A stretch of 64,000 nt of DNA from Legionella wadsworthii DSM 21896 = ATCC 33877 (GCF_000701265.1 NZ_JNIA01000022.1:186001-250000); one strand, 5' to 3'; positions 27,827 to 37,789 are shown, numbered from the stretch's first letter. The notes: generated by a model from the letters alone, not told the origin. Numbers and translations: made by a program.

Positions 27827-27853
27827 AAATAACCTGCGTTTTTCGGGTTAACA

Positions 27854-27916
27854 GTAGCCTGCGGGCAGCGAAGCATACCCGGATTCCTGGGGTACGCTTT
27901 GCTGCCCTCAGGTTAC
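27854..27916. repeat. Long imperfect palindrome between sufU and the SufT-like gene
   Basis: Two 27-base arms, 27854-27880 and 27890-27916, are inverted with about four mismatches around a nine-base spacer. The arms contain GGGCAGC and GCTGCCC and are visibly richer in G+C than the flanking genes. A second smaller stem, GGGCAA (27924-27929) with TTGCCC (27952-27957), runs into the sufU stop. In RNA this would be a strong hairpin, acting as a partial terminator, a processing site or an mRNA stabiliser. It may also be a dispersed intergenic repeat. Confidence 0.7.
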
Positions 27917-27956
27917 GCTCTAAGGGCAATGATCATTTTCCCAACATGCCGTTGCC

Positions 27957-28406
27957 CTATTCAGTTTTCACTATTCTGGTGTCTTTATTCAAAGCAGCTT
28001 CTAGCGTATGCCAAGCCAAAGTAGCACATTTTACTCGCGCAGGATAAGCCTTCACTCCTGCAAGGACTGCCAATTTATCCATACCATGCAACTGGTTTTC
28101 TTCATTTTGAGTCAACATACGATGAAAGCGATGAAACAACTCATGGGCTTCTTTTATCGTTTTCCCATTTATTGAATCAGTCATCAGGGATGCAGATGCT
28201 TGCGATATAGCACAACCACAGCCTACAAAACTTAATTCGGTAACCACATCCCCTAGAATTTTGGCATAAACTGTTAATTTATCTCCGCATAAAGGATTAA
28301 AACCATTGGCCTGGACTGTTGGCTCCTTCATTTCATAATGATGACGTGGATTGCGGTTGTGATCGATAATGATTTCTTGATAAAGCTCGCGCAAGTCAGC
28401 ACTCAT
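27957..28406 (-). CDS. sufU: SufU iron-sulfur scaffold / sulfur acceptor
   Basis: The 149-residue protein has the IscU-like fold with the zinc or cluster ligands Cys40 and Asp42 (NPLCGD), Cys65 (CGCAIS) and Cys127 (RVKCATL). The roughly 20-residue insert before the last cysteine and the absence of an LPPVK motif identify SufU rather than IscU. In systems with this protein it takes persulfide sulfur from SufS. Its start overlaps the sufS stop by four bases. Confidence 0.93.
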   Translation of the reverse strand: MSADLRELYQEIIIDHNRNPRHHYEMKEPTVQANGFNPLCGDKLTVYAKILGDVVTELSFVGCGCAISQASASLMTDSINGKTIKEAHELFHRFHRMLTQNEENQLHGMDKLAVLAGVKAYPARVKCATLAWHTLEAALNKDTRIVKTE

Positions 28407-29635
28407 GCAAATACCTCTTTAACTCGGTGCAATGCTTTGATGCACGCATCAATTTCTTCTCTGGTGTTGTAAAAAGACAAGGATATACGTGATGTAGCGG
28501 CTACATTATAAAAATCCATCAAGGGCATGGCACAATGGTGCCCACTACGTATGGCAATTCCTTCACTATCTAAAATGGTACCGATGTCATGCGCATGGAT
28601 GGTTCCATGCACAAAAGCGACTACAGGTACTTTATTTTTGGCTGTTCCTAGAATATTAAATCCACTCACTGAGCGAACCCCTGCCGTTGCATATTCTAAT
28701 AATTCGTTTTCATACGCAATAATGGCATCTAAATCCAATGATTCCACATAATCGATAGCTGCACCCAATCCAATTGCCCCTGAAATATTTGGCGTTCCAG
28801 CTTCAAATTTATTCGGTGGAGCGGCATATTCAGTCGCTTCAAAAGTAACGTAATTAATCATTTCACCACCTCCCTGATAAGGAGACATGGCATTTAATAG
28901 CTCTTCTTTCGCCCACAGGACACCGATACCTGTTGGACCATACAATTTATGTCCAGAAAAAGCGTAAAAATCACATCCTAAATCCTGCACATCAACCGGA
29001 ATATGAGGAACTGCCTGTGCTCCATCAATAAGCACCTCAGCTCCGTGATCATGAGCCATTGTGATCATTTCTTTAATCGGGTTAATGGTTCCTAAAGCAT
29101 TTGAAGCATGGGAAATGGCAACGAATTTAGTGTTTTTATTCAGTTTTTTAGCAAATTCATCCAGTAATATCTCACCATCCAGAGAAATAGGTGCCACTTG
29201 CAATTTGGCCCCGGTTTTCTTGCAAACCATTTGCCAGGGGACGATATTTGAATGATGTTCCATGTGGGTAATTAATATTTCTTCATCTGGCAAAATTCGA
29301 GGAGCAACGAGACTTTGGGCTACCAGATTAATCGCTTCAGTTGTTCCTCGTACAAAAACACATTCACGTGGAGAGGTGGCATTGATGAAACGTTTCACTT
29401 TAGATCGGGCAGCTTCGTAAGCCTCTGTTGCCCTGACGCTTAAAGTATGCACACCACGGTGGACATTGGAGTTATCATGCTCATAATAATGAGAAATCGC
29501 ATCAATCACAGATTTAGGTTTTTGGGCTGTTGCAGCATTATCAAAATAGATTAAATCAAAATCATTTATTTGTTGATTGAGTGTAGGGAAATCTCTACGA
29601 ATTGCATGAATATCTAAAGCGTCCATAAGCTTCAC
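28403..29635 (-). CDS. sufS: Cysteine desulfurase SufS
   Basis: The 410-residue PLP enzyme has the group II desulfurase motifs: DNAATAQKP (32-40), THMEHHSNIVPW (123-134), the PLP lysine Lys230 in SGHKLYGP, and the short catalytic loop RSGHHCAMP carrying the persulfide cysteine. It removes sulfur from cysteine and passes it to SufU. It overlaps sufD and sufU by four bases each, indicating tight translational coupling. Confidence 0.96.
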   Translation of the reverse strand: MKLMDALDIHAIRRDFPTLNQQINDFDLIYFDNAATAQKPKSVIDAISHYYEHDNSNVHRGVHTLSVRATEAYEAARSKVKRFINATSPRECVFVRGTTEAINLVAQSLVAPRILPDEEILITHMEHHSNIVPWQMVCKKTGAKLQVAPISLDGEILLDEFAKKLNKNTKFVAISHASNALGTINPIKEMITMAHDHGAEVLIDGAQAVPHIPVDVQDLGCDFYAFSGHKLYGPTGIGVLWAKEELLNAMSPYQGGGEMINYVTFEATEYAAPPNKFEAGTPNISGAIGLGAAIDYVESLDLDAIIAYENELLEYATAGVRSVSGFNILGTAKNKVPVVAFVHGTIHAHDIGTILDSEGIAIRSGHHCAMPLMDFYNVAATSRISLSFYNTREEIDACIKALHRVKEVFA

Positions 29636-30924
29636 CCCAACTGTTGTGTTAATAAATGTCCCATATAATCCGCCAATGGACGATGGGAAATAAGCCGCAG
29701 ATTATCACTCGCAAAAGCATGAATCAGGTAATGCGAGGCTTCAAGTCTACCAATTCCCCGAGTTGCCAAATAAAATAAGGCTTCCTCATCCAGTTGTCCC
29801 ACTGTGGCGCCATGAGAGCATAATACATCATCAGCAAAAATTTCTAACTGCGGTTTGGTGTCTACCTCTGCATTTGCTGAGAGTAGAAGATTTTTATTTT
29901 GTTGTTTGGCATCCGTATGTTGTGCATCCCTGGCAACCACAACTTTGCCATTAAATACCGCACGGGAACGTCCCGTAAGAATGCCTTTATAATCTTGTTC
30001 ACTGCTGCAATTGGGTACTAGATGCTGCACCGTAGTATGATGATCGACGTGCTGACCTTCCGCCGGCGCATAAATTCCGTTCATTAAAGCATGTGCTTTT
30101 TCCTCTTGCAAATACAAACTAATATCAGAGCGCACCCATTTTCCGCCTAGGCTCAGGGAATGATTGATGAATTCACTTCCTGCCAATTGCTTCACTGACA
30201 GATGCCCAAAATGATAAGCGGATTTGCTTTCTCTTTGAAGGGTGTAATGTGTTAATTTTGCACCAGCGGCCACAACCACTTCAGTCACTCGACTGGTTAA
30301 ATAAACACAACTGACATCACCTTGATAATCTTCAATGACATGAGCCTGACTGTTTTCTTCCGCGATAATCAAATGTCGGAGATAAACTGCCTGGTTTGTT
30401 TGCGATTGTACATGAGTTAATAAAATGGGATCTTCAATGACAACACCTGCAGGGATATAAATCATCATACCGCAGTGAATCATGGCTGTATTTAAATAAT
30501 GTAAACCGTGTTCTTGCTTTAAAATAGATCCTAAATGGTTTTTTAATAATTCTGGATATTGGTTTAGAGCCTCTGATAAAGGGAGAACGAGGACTCCCTG
30601 AGGCAAAGACTTGGCAAGGTTTTCGAAACCAGAAATATGTCCATTTTCAATCACCACTTGGTGCGGGGATTGCAGCCTGGAATTTAATTTTTCATGGGAA
30701 GAATGAACTGCTGATTCCTTATAAGAATCTGCAGCATCAAACTGCATAAAAGGTTGACTGAGTAATGCATCAACACTGGTGTACTTCCAGTCTTCATCAT
30801 GCCTTGTGGGAAAACCATGCTGATTTAAATCACTTAATGCTTTGGTTTGTAGCTGCGCAAGCCAAGGCAAATGAGATAGACTGCTTTTTGCTCGTTGTTG
30901 GTAAAAGTCCAAAATATCGCTCAT
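29632..30924 (-). CDS. sufD: Iron-sulfur assembly protein SufD
   Basis: The protein has about 430 residues and the SufB/D right-handed beta-helix core, recognisable from the C-terminal part VQHLVPNCSSEQDYKGILTG, FNGKVVVARDAQHTDAKQQN and DVLCSHGATVGQLDEEALFYL. SufD joins SufB and the ATPase SufC in the scaffold complex. The frame is open to 30945, but the ATG at 30924, which follows the sufC stop immediately, begins MSDILDFYQQ and is the likelier start. Confidence 0.95.
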   Translation of the reverse strand: MSDILDFYQQRAKSSLSHLPWLAQLQTKALSDLNQHGFPTRHDEDWKYTSVDALLSQPFMQFDAADSYKESAVHSSHEKLNSRLQSPHQVVIENGHISGFENLAKSLPQGVLVLPLSEALNQYPELLKNHLGSILKQEHGLHYLNTAMIHCGMMIYIPAGVVIEDPILLTHVQSQTNQAVYLRHLIIAEENSQAHVIEDYQGDVSCVYLTSRVTEVVVAAGAKLTHYTLQRESKSAYHFGHLSVKQLAGSEFINHSLSLGGKWVRSDISLYLQEEKAHALMNGIYAPAEGQHVDHHTTVQHLVPNCSSEQDYKGILTGRSRAVFNGKVVVARDAQHTDAKQQNKNLLLSANAEVDTKPQLEIFADDVLCSHGATVGQLDEEALFYLATRGIGRLEASHYLIHAFASDNLRLISHRPLADYMGHLLTQQLG

Positions 30925-30925
30925 A

Positions 30926-31675
30926 TCACTGCACCGTTTCCTCAAGCCAACTGTACCCTTTTTTCTCTAACTCAAGCGCTAGAGATTTATCGCCGGACAA
31001 AATAATCCGTCCATTGACCAGCACATGGATAAAATCTGGCTCAATATAATCAAGTAAGCGTTGATAATGCGTCACTAAAATAATAGAACGTTCAGGGGAA
31101 CGCATCGCATTCACGCCTTGGGAAATAATACGTAATGCATCGATATCCAATCCTGAATCGGTTTCGTCAAGAATTGCAAGTTTGGGCTCCAGAGCTGCCA
31201 TTTGTAAAATTTCATTACGCTTTTTCTCGCCCCCGGAGAATCCTTCATTAATGCTGCGATATAAAAAACTTTCATCCATCTCGAGTAATTGGCATTTCTC
31301 ACGAATGAAGGTTAGAAACTCAATGGCATCGAGTGTATTTTTCCCTTGACCTTTACGTACTGCATTCACCGAAGCTTTAAGAAAGTTAACATTCGTTACC
31401 CCGGGTATTTCAACAGGATACTGGAAGGATAAAAAAATCCCGGCACGTGCTCTTTCTTCTGGAGATAAAGGAACTAAATCTTGGCCGATATAGCTTATTT
31501 CTCCACCAGTAATCTGATAAAAGGGATGGCCAGCTAACACTTTAGATAAGGTGCTTTTACCTGAGCCATTGGGTCCCATAATGGCATGGACTTCCCCGGC
31601 ATTCACCTCAAGGTTTATACCTTTCAAAATGGGTTGCTCATTTACTTCAACGTTTAAGTCTTTAATTTTTAACAT
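30926..31675 (-). CDS. sufC: SufC ABC-type ATPase of the SufBCD complex
   Basis: The 249-residue cytosolic ATPase has Walker A GPNGSGKS (34-41), the ABC signature GFSGGEKKR, Walker [13 protein letters not shown] and a switch histidine in LVTHYQRLL. The [15 protein letters not shown] form is characteristic of SufC. It binds SufB and SufD and powers cluster assembly. It follows sufB by one base. Confidence 0.97.
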   Translation of the reverse strand: MLKIKDLNVEVNEQPILKGINLEVNAGEVHAIMGPNGSGKSTLSKVLAGHPFYQITGGEISYIGQDLVPLSPEERARAGIFLSFQYPVEIPGVTNVNFLKASVNAVRKGQGKNTLDAIEFLTFIREKCQLLEMDESFLYRSINEGFSGGEKKRNEILQMAALEPKLAILDETDSGLDIDALRIISQGVNAMRSPERSIILVTHYQRLLDYIEPDFIHVLVNGRIILSGDKSLALELEKKGYSWLEETVQ

Positions 31676-31676
31676 A

Positions 31677-33125
31677 TTAACCTACTGCCCCTTCTAAACT
31701 TAGACCTAGCAATTTTGTCGCTTCTACCGCAAATTCCATAGGCAATTCTTTTAATACTTGCTTACAAAAACCATTTACAATCATGGACACCGCATCTTCA
31801 GTATCAATCCCTCTTTGCTGACAATAAAACAATTGCTCTTCACTAATCTTTGACGTAGTCGCTTCATGTTCCACTTGTGCTGTAGGGTTTTTGACCTCTA
31901 TGTAAGGAAAAGTATGCGCAGAACATTCCGATCCCATCAACATCGAATCGCATTGAGTATAATTACGAGCATTCGTCGCTGTGGGAGCAATACGGACCAA
32001 GCCACGGTAAGCATTATGTGCACGGCCTGCGCTGATTCCTTTTGAAATAATGGTGGAGCGGGTGTTCTTTCCAATATGGATCATTTTAGTGCCGGTATCG
32101 GCTTGTTGGAAATTATTAGTCAAAGCGACCGAATAAAATTCACCAACCGAATCATCCCCTTGTAAAATCACGCTAGGATATTTCCAGGTAATGGCAGAGC
32201 CGGTTTCAATTTGAGTCCAGGAAATTTTGGAGCGCTTACCGCGACAAGCCCCGCGTTTGGTTACAAAGTTATAAATACCGCCTTTACCTTCCTTATCTCC
32301 TGGATACCAGTTTTGAACGGTAGAATACTTAATTTGCGCCCCATCCAGGGCCACAAGCTCTACTACAGCAGCATGTAACTGGTTTTCATCACGCATCGGA
32401 GCAGTACATCCTTCGAGATAGGAAACATAACTGTCTTCATCGGCAATGATTAAGGTACGCTCAAATTGCCCAGTCGAAGCCGCATTAATACGGAAATAAG
32501 TTGATAGCTCCATGGGACAACGTACCCCTTTAGGTATGTAGACAAAAGAACCATCACTAAATACAGCTGAATTCAAGGCAGCATAGAAATTATCACGGTA
32601 AGGAACCACTGAACCCAAATAGTTCATGAGTAGTTCAGGATATTTGTGTACTGCTTCAGAAATAGGACAAAAAATAACACCTTTTTCCGCCAATTTTGCT
32701 TTAAATGTAGTTGCCACAGAAACGCTATCGAACACAGCATCTACTGCAACCCCAGCGAGCAACTCTTGCTCCCTGAGAGGAATGCCTAGTTTCTCATAGG
32801 TTCTGAGTAATTCAGGATCGACTTCGTCCAAACTCTTGGGTGCATCTTTTAGCTTTTTAGGTGCTGAATAATAAGAAATCCCATTATAATCTACAGGAGG
32901 ATAATGAACGCTGGACCATTGAGGCGGCGACATAGTTAACCAATGTCTGTATGCTTTCAAACGCCACTCAAGTAAAAACTCAGGCTCGCCTTTAATAGCT
33001 GACAAACGCCGAATCACGTCTTCATCCAGGCCTGGTTCAAAGGTGTCCACTTCAATGTCTGTGGTAAACCCATGTTGGTATTCTCTATCGAGCAGAGAAT
33101 TAATTTGCTCACTGCTTTTAGCCAC
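31677..33125 (-). CDS. sufB: Iron-sulfur scaffold protein SufB
   Basis: The 482-residue protein has the conserved SufB segments [59 protein letters not shown] and a C-terminal [14 protein letters not shown]. The frame is open back to 33173, but I place the start at GTG 33125. It encodes [10 protein letters not shown], the expected SufB N-terminus, and overlaps the regulator stop (GTGGCTAA), giving coupled translation. SufB is the site of cluster assembly within SufBCD. Confidence 0.95.
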   Translation of the reverse strand: MAKSSEQINSLLDREYQHGFTTDIEVDTFEPGLDEDVIRRLSAIKGEPEFLLEWRLKAYRHWLTMSPPQWSSVHYPPVDYNGISYYSAPKKLKDAPKSLDEVDPELLRTYEKLGIPLREQELLAGVAVDAVFDSVSVATTFKAKLAEKGVIFCPISEAVHKYPELLMNYLGSVVPYRDNFYAALNSAVFSDGSFVYIPKGVRCPMELSTYFRINAASTGQFERTLIIADEDSYVSYLEGCTAPMRDENQLHAAVVELVALDGAQIKYSTVQNWYPGDKEGKGGIYNFVTKRGACRGKRSKISWTQIETGSAITWKYPSVILQGDDSVGEFYSVALTNNFQQADTGTKMIHIGKNTRSTIISKGISAGRAHNAYRGLVRIAPTATNARNYTQCDSMLMGSECSAHTFPYIEVKNPTAQVEHEATTSKISEEQLFYCQQRGIDTEDAVSMIVNGFCKQVLKELPMEFAVEATKLLGLSLEGAVG

Positions 33126-33579
33126 GATTAACTCCACTTGCCAATTGTCGCACTCGCTCCACATCATGTGCATGCAAAGATGGTTTAGCTAAAGTAGCTA
33201 AACTTACACTGTCCAAGGCTGTTTCAATTGCTTGACTTATTAATCTCCAATTGCCTTGAATAGTACAAACACCTTGCAAGGAACAATCATTTGGTTGCAA
33301 ACTGCACTCTGTGAAACCACGATGCTCTTCCAATGCAAAAATAATTTGCGACACAGAAATCTCAGTAGCAGGCCGTCGCAATCTGTATCCTCCAGTCACT
33401 CCGCGTACTGAAGTCAATAAACCTGCACTGGTTAAACGTTTTAAAATTTTACTTACCGTAGGTACAGTGAGATGTGTATGTAAAGCAATATCACGGGCAT
33501 TACATAATTCGTGTGCGTGCCTGGCGAGATAAACCATCACAACTGTTCCATAATCGGCCAACTTGCTGATGCGCAGCAT
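33118..33579 (-). CDS. sufR: Rrf2-family regulator of the suf operon
   Basis: The 153-residue protein has an Rrf2 winged helix ([20 protein letters not shown]; recognition region [13 protein letters not shown]) and three cysteines, Cys92, Cys99 and Cys105, spaced as in IscR-type proteins that hold an iron-sulfur cluster. It is the first gene of the suf run and presumably senses cluster supply and represses its own operon. Two palindromes that fit an Rrf2 operator lie directly upstream. The gene symbol is used loosely, because it is not the cyanobacterial SufR family. Confidence 0.92.
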   Translation of the reverse strand: MLRISKLADYGTVVMVYLARHAHELCNARDIALHTHLTVPTVSKILKRLTSAGLLTSVRGVTGGYRLRRPATEISVSQIIFALEEHRGFTECSLQPNDCSLQGVCTIQGNWRLISQAIETALDSVSLATLAKPSLHAHDVERVRQLASGVNRG

Positions 33580-33600
33580 AACACCTCAAACTCGAATAAT

Positions 33601-33620
33601 CTAGTACTAAATAAGTCTTA
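33601..33620. promoter_or_regulatory. Operator-like site, proximal, upstream of the suf regulator
   Basis: CTAGTACTAAATAAGTCTTA lies 22 bases before the regulator start. It shares TAGTACTAAA and an AGT-CT-A second half with the distal site and is an imperfect palindrome. It would sit downstream of the predicted -10, as expected for a repressor site. Confidence 0.5.
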
Positions 33621-33659
33621 ATTAGAAACAAAGAACCGCTTCTTTTGTTTTCTCATCCT

Positions 33660-33665
33660 ATTATA
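33660..33665 (-). promoter_or_regulatory. Predicted -10 element of the suf operon
   Basis: A perfect TATAAT on the minus strand lies about 80 bases before the regulator ATG. The -35 region has only a weak match (TAGAAC, 18-base spacing) and is covered by the distal operator-like palindrome. Confidence 0.5.
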
Positions 33666-33668
33666 AAT

Positions 33669-33689
33669 ATAGTACTAAAATAGTTCTAT
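33669..33689. promoter_or_regulatory. Operator-like palindrome, distal, overlapping the suf promoter spacer
   Basis: The 21-base site reads ATAGTACTAAAATAGTTCTA plus T. It is a near-perfect palindrome, ATAG(W)ACTA-WWW-TAGT(W)CTAT, similar in design to IscR/Rrf2 sites. It fills the spacer and -35 of the predicted promoter, so binding would block RNA polymerase. Confidence 0.6.
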
Positions 33690-33817
33690 ATCAGGCAAAC
33701 ACGAATAGTACCTTATTGATACGGAATGTTGCAAATAAAATATTCATAGATTATGAATAATAGTTTATCAGTAGAACTGTTGTTTATATTGATAATTCAT
33801 TTCAAGTGAAGATATAT

Positions 33818-34048
33818 TCACTTTCTTTTTACAATCAGAGCATTTCCGTCATGTCTTACCAAAATTGCATCTGATACAGGGTACCGTCCCTTCTCAATTT
33901 TTGACCCTTCCACAAAATTCACTGTATAACAAGGCTCTGGATGCCATCTTTTAAAAAGTCTGATCATAAATCTTGACTCACTTGAACTTAGCGCGTTATA
34001 TAACGTATCATCTTCTTTTAAATTTGAGTGATTGCAAGACGAATTCAT
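33818..34048 (-). CDS. Small hypothetical protein divergent from dotU
   Basis: The frame runs from an ATG at 34048 (or 34081, which would overlap dotU) to a stop at 33818. The product of 76 residues is basic at the C-terminus, with a central RLFKRWHPEPCYTVNFVEGS, and shows no known motif. No good ribosome site is visible. It may be real because its end does not overlap any other gene, but coding status is uncertain. Confidence 0.4.
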   Translation of the reverse strand: MNSSCNHSNLKEDDTLYNALSSSESRFMIRLFKRWHPEPCYTVNFVEGSKIEKGRYPVSDAILVRHDGNALIVKRK

Positions 34049-34079
34049 GCTTGAATCAGGACCTGTTAGGAACAAGACC

Positions 34080-34868
34080 ATGGCCGCTGTGCATTACCCA
34101 GCCTCCCTGGTCAGTAGCCATCTCATTAATTCGGGAACCATGCTTGTCCCGCAAGGTTACTATCGCTCTAAATTATTTATTGCTCCTTTCTCAAATAACT
34201 CTTTAGTTTCGGCAGCAGGACCCATTTTATCGCTATTAGAACGGCTCTGTCTTAGTCCTTCTTTGCCCCCTATAGAGAATATTAGAGACAATATTGAACA
34301 TGAACTGCTTGCGTTTCAAAGTAAAATTGACGCTTCAAAATATCCAGCCGATTTCGCTGCCATAGCTCATTATTTAATGGCGGCTACAATAGATGAAATC
34401 CTTGGTAAAAATTATATGCGCGTGTACCAAATTACCGCAGAATTCAAAGCATTTACCCCTTTGACTCAGGATGGGGCTCAGCCTCAGCATCGTTTTTTTG
34501 AAATTCTGAATTATATAAAAGAACGTCCGAATCAGTACCTGGATTTAATAGAATTGGTTTATTTTTTTCTCATTATTGGTTTTGAGGGTCATTTCCATCT
34601 CAAACCCGATGGCCGGCAAGCTTTGGACAATTATATCGAAGATCTTTATCAAATTATTCAACAAAACCGTTTTAACCAACCCCGGCGTTTGTTTAATGAA
34701 AACCCCATACCCAAAATAGTTAAAAAAAATTATAAAGCTGTCATAATAACGCTAATTGCAGCGGTTACCGTGGTGACACTTGCCTTTTTAACAAGCCAAT
34801 ATTTGTTAGAAAACAAGGCAAAAAATGTTTTATTTGGACATACCCAACTTGCTCTACTGGATAGCTAA
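34080..34868 (+). CDS. dotU: Dot/Icm type IVB secretion protein DotU (IcmH)
   Basis: The protein of about 262 residues has the DotU/TssL domain (GPILSLLERL, then AATIDEILGKNYM and FFLIIGFEGHFHL) and a single C-terminal membrane segment near 225-247 (VIITLIAAVTVVTLAFLTS). The frame extends to 34032, but AGGAAC lies eight bases before ATG 34080, whose product length fits known DotU. With IcmF it stabilises the Dot/Icm complex and its polar inner-membrane assembly. The stop shares a base with the icmF start. Confidence 0.9.
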   Translation: MAAVHYPASLVSSHLINSGTMLVPQGYYRSKLFIAPFSNNSLVSAAGPILSLLERLCLSPSLPPIENIRDNIEHELLAFQSKIDASKYPADFAAIAHYLMAATIDEILGKNYMRVYQITAEFKAFTPLTQDGAQPQHRFFEILNYIKERPNQYLDLIELVYFFLIIGFEGHFHLKPDGRQALDNYIEDLYQIIQQNRFNQPRRLFNENPIPKIVKKNYKAVIITLIAAVTVVTLAFLTSQYLLENKAKNVLFGHTQLALLDS

Positions 34869-37789
34869 TGGATAATTCGTTACGTGCATTGTGTGATGCT
34901 ATAAAAAAAATACTTTCCCAGTTAAAACCCCAGAGTCACCAATTATCTTTTTTAGTCATCACTGGCAAGAATGCCCAAGGTAAATCGTCGCTTTTAAAAC
35001 AAAGTAATTTGGAAGAGATTCCTGTTTTTAGTGAACAACATGCCAAGATCTATTTTAATCAAAAAGGGATTATCATAGAACTGGGTGAAAATTGGCTCAA
35101 CAACAGCAAAACATTATTGCTTACTACTTTAAGACAATTAAATCGATGCAATTCCTATTTAAAAATAACCGGGCTTGTTTTATGTATCGATGTCAATGAT
35201 TTGCTCATTGCTGATCTAGGGCAACTAGCAGAACAGAAAAAAGCGCATTTGCAATTATTGGAGCGATTTGGAACCAATTTAGGTTACCCAGTAAATCTTG
35301 CTTTAATGTTTACAAAAATGGATACCTTAGCTGGTTTTACCGAGTTTTATCATTCGGAGCACGCGGCGGATTTGGCTAAACCACTTGGATTTTCCCTGGA
35401 TTGCCGAAACGAATTAAAAAAGAAAATAGAAGCCTATTCAGTTCAGTTTAATCAACTAACTGAACAACTGGGTCAACAAGTAATTCAAAAAATGCATCCT
35501 GCTCGCTCGACAATGAGACGCAGTCTGATTCGCGAATTTCCATTACAAGTGGCCAATCTAAGATCACCGATACAGTCTTTTATCCAGGGTATTTCACCCA
35601 AACTTTTTAATTTACACTCCATCTACTTTAGCAGTGCAGAGCAAGGAGGAGTGAGTATTGATCGTCTGAACAAAAAAATACAACATGAATATGCTTTGGT
35701 AGTGCAGGACACGTTTCCCCAAGCGACAAATTTCAGAGCCTATTTTGTTGAAGGCGCTTTAAAGACTTTTCAGGAACACTGCAGCCAAATTCCACAGGTA
35801 CGGAAGTTTTCACAAAAACCTATCATTGCAGCAACTGCAAGTATTGCGGGCATTAGTTTGTTAATCTTGAGTTACAATCATTATAAAACCTCTCACTTAT
35901 TAGATGCCACCAGTAAAGAATTATTAGCCTATGATGTGCTTAATAGCCAAAAAAATAAAGAAAAACAGGCACTTTATCATCTATCCAATGCTGCGAAAAC
36001 AATGAACCATATTTCAAGTAATTCCTTGTCTTTGCCTACGGTGCATCAATTAAAACATAATTTGCGTCAAAATGCTGAAAACCGTTTACAGGGTGAGTTT
36101 TTACCCTCCTTAACCGGTGAGCTGGAGGATGTCATTAACAATCCTGGTAATACACCCATCGTTCGCTACAATGCATTGAAAATTTATTTAATGTTAAGCC
36201 AACCAGAACATTTTTCTTCCATACAGGTTCAAGATTGGTTTGCGAACCAATGGAAAAATCAACCCGAAAGCTCGTTAAAGAAACAACTCGCCCTGCTAAA
36301 AACTCTATTGAGTAAACCGCCTCAAAATATACTTGTAAAAAAACAGGTCATTAGCGATGCTCGAAATTATTTAAATGCCTTACCCACAAGTTATCTTTAT
36401 TATTCCATAGCCAAAGATTTTTTCCCTGATGCCAAACAAAAAATAGCAATTAATGGCTTTGTATTGTCGACAAATGATGTGCCTGTCTACTTTACCAAAA
36501 CGGGATTTAATGAGATCATCCAAAGAATACCTGAAATCAGCCATAGCTTGCAAAAAGAAAATTGGGTGCTCGCACGTAATGACCTCAATCAATTGCAGGA
36601 AATGATCACCCAGGCCTACTGTTTTGATTATGTCACTTGGTGGCAAACGTTCATGCGCAAATCACAACCCCTACACTATCAAGATTATCAAGGGGGACGT
36701 CAAGTCGTAAAAAATATAGAACAATCTCATGCATTGAGTAAAATTATTGGCTTAATTCAACAAGAAACCAAGGCAGATTTAAGCAATACCGCTTCTTTAT
36801 TTAATCAATCTATTGCCAACCAATTTACTGATTTAAATTTGATGAGTATTTCCAGTACTAAAGAATTAAACCTGAAAATTGTTGACCTAGAACGTTTTAT
36901 TTCCACTTTATCTATGATAAATGATGGGGGTAAAACTGCATTTAACATAACCCGAACACGTTTTGTCAGTGACAGTGCCTCAGACCCTGTCAGTCTTCTT
37001 TTCAATCAGGCCCGGCAATTACCTGAACCCCTTGGTAACTGGACGAAGCAGTTAGCTAGTGATGCCTGGGGGATTTTAATCAAAGACAGCCGTCAATATA
37101 TTAACCAGCAATGGCAACAAACGGTATATAGAGAATTCCAAACTACCATTGCTAGACGTTATCCCTTTGATTCATCACAACAAGAAGAAATTGCAATTAA
37201 TGATTTCAATCATTTCTTTTCCACCCATGGTTCATTAAATACATTTACTGAAAACTATGTGAAACCTTTTTTAGACATTTCCAGTGCGGAATGGAAGCCA
37301 AAAGCGGTCAATGATACGGTATTACCCATTGCCTCAGAGACATTAGATGCCTTGATACGTGCAAATATCATAACTAATATGTTTTTTCCTGATCATACTG
37401 AGGAAAGTAAAATTGATTTTAGCCTGCAAAAAATAAGTCTTGATCCTGTGGTTGCGAATATTGAACTTGAGATAGGCAAAACCAAGTTAATGGATAATCA
37501 AAGTACTGATTCCGTGGTGCAGTTTACTTGGCCGCAATCTCATGCAAAACTTTCATTAAATTCAATTGAAGGTAACCATTTTGAATTGGCAGAACATGGA
37601 ACATGGGCTTTATTTAAATTATTGGAAAAAGTGAATGTATTGGTGGATGAGCAAGACAGTTCCAGTTTACAAATACTCTTTGAAATTAACAGTAATTCAG
37701 GCCGTTATTTATTAAAAGCGAATAACCAAGTCAATCCATTTACACCCGGAATTTTAAATGGGTTTTCATTAAATGATTCTATAGTTTAG
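34868..37789 (+). CDS. icmF: Dot/Icm type IVB secretion protein IcmF
   Basis: The 973-residue protein matches IcmF in size and layout. It has an N-terminal GTPase-like domain with Walker-A-type GKNAQGKS (33-40), a membrane segment near 318-335 (IIAATASIAGISLLILSY), a long periplasmic helical region and a C-terminal IcmF/TssM beta domain (WTKQLASDAWGILIKD onwards). It partners DotU at the inner membrane. The two genes overlap by one base (TAATGG), so they are made together. No other dot/icm gene lies in the window, which fits the scattered Legionella arrangement. Confidence 0.92.
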   Translation: MDNSLRALCDAIKKILSQLKPQSHQLSFLVITGKNAQGKSSLLKQSNLEEIPVFSEQHAKIYFNQKGIIIELGENWLNNSKTLLLTTLRQLNRCNSYLKITGLVLCIDVNDLLIADLGQLAEQKKAHLQLLERFGTNLGYPVNLALMFTKMDTLAGFTEFYHSEHAADLAKPLGFSLDCRNELKKKIEAYSVQFNQLTEQLGQQVIQKMHPARSTMRRSLIREFPLQVANLRSPIQSFIQGISPKLFNLHSIYFSSAEQGGVSIDRLNKKIQHEYALVVQDTFPQATNFRAYFVEGALKTFQEHCSQIPQVRKFSQKPIIAATASIAGISLLILSYNHYKTSHLLDATSKELLAYDVLNSQKNKEKQALYHLSNAAKTMNHISSNSLSLPTVHQLKHNLRQNAENRLQGEFLPSLTGELEDVINNPGNTPIVRYNALKIYLMLSQPEHFSSIQVQDWFANQWKNQPESSLKKQLALLKTLLSKPPQNILVKKQVISDARNYLNALPTSYLYYSIAKDFFPDAKQKIAINGFVLSTNDVPVYFTKTGFNEIIQRIPEISHSLQKENWVLARNDLNQLQEMITQAYCFDYVTWWQTFMRKSQPLHYQDYQGGRQVVKNIEQSHALSKIIGLIQQETKADLSNTASLFNQSIANQFTDLNLMSISSTKELNLKIVDLERFISTLSMINDGGKTAFNITRTRFVSDSASDPVSLLFNQARQLPEPLGNWTKQLASDAWGILIKDSRQYINQQWQQTVYREFQTTIARRYPFDSSQQEEIAINDFNHFFSTHGSLNTFTENYVKPFLDISSAEWKPKAVNDTVLPIASETLDALIRANIITNMFFPDHTEESKIDFSLQKISLDPVVANIELEIGKTKLMDNQSTDSVVQFTWPQSHAKLSLNSIEGNHFELAEHGTWALFKLLEKVNVLVDEQDSSSLQILFEINSNSGRYLLKANNQVNPFTPGILNGFSLNDSIV

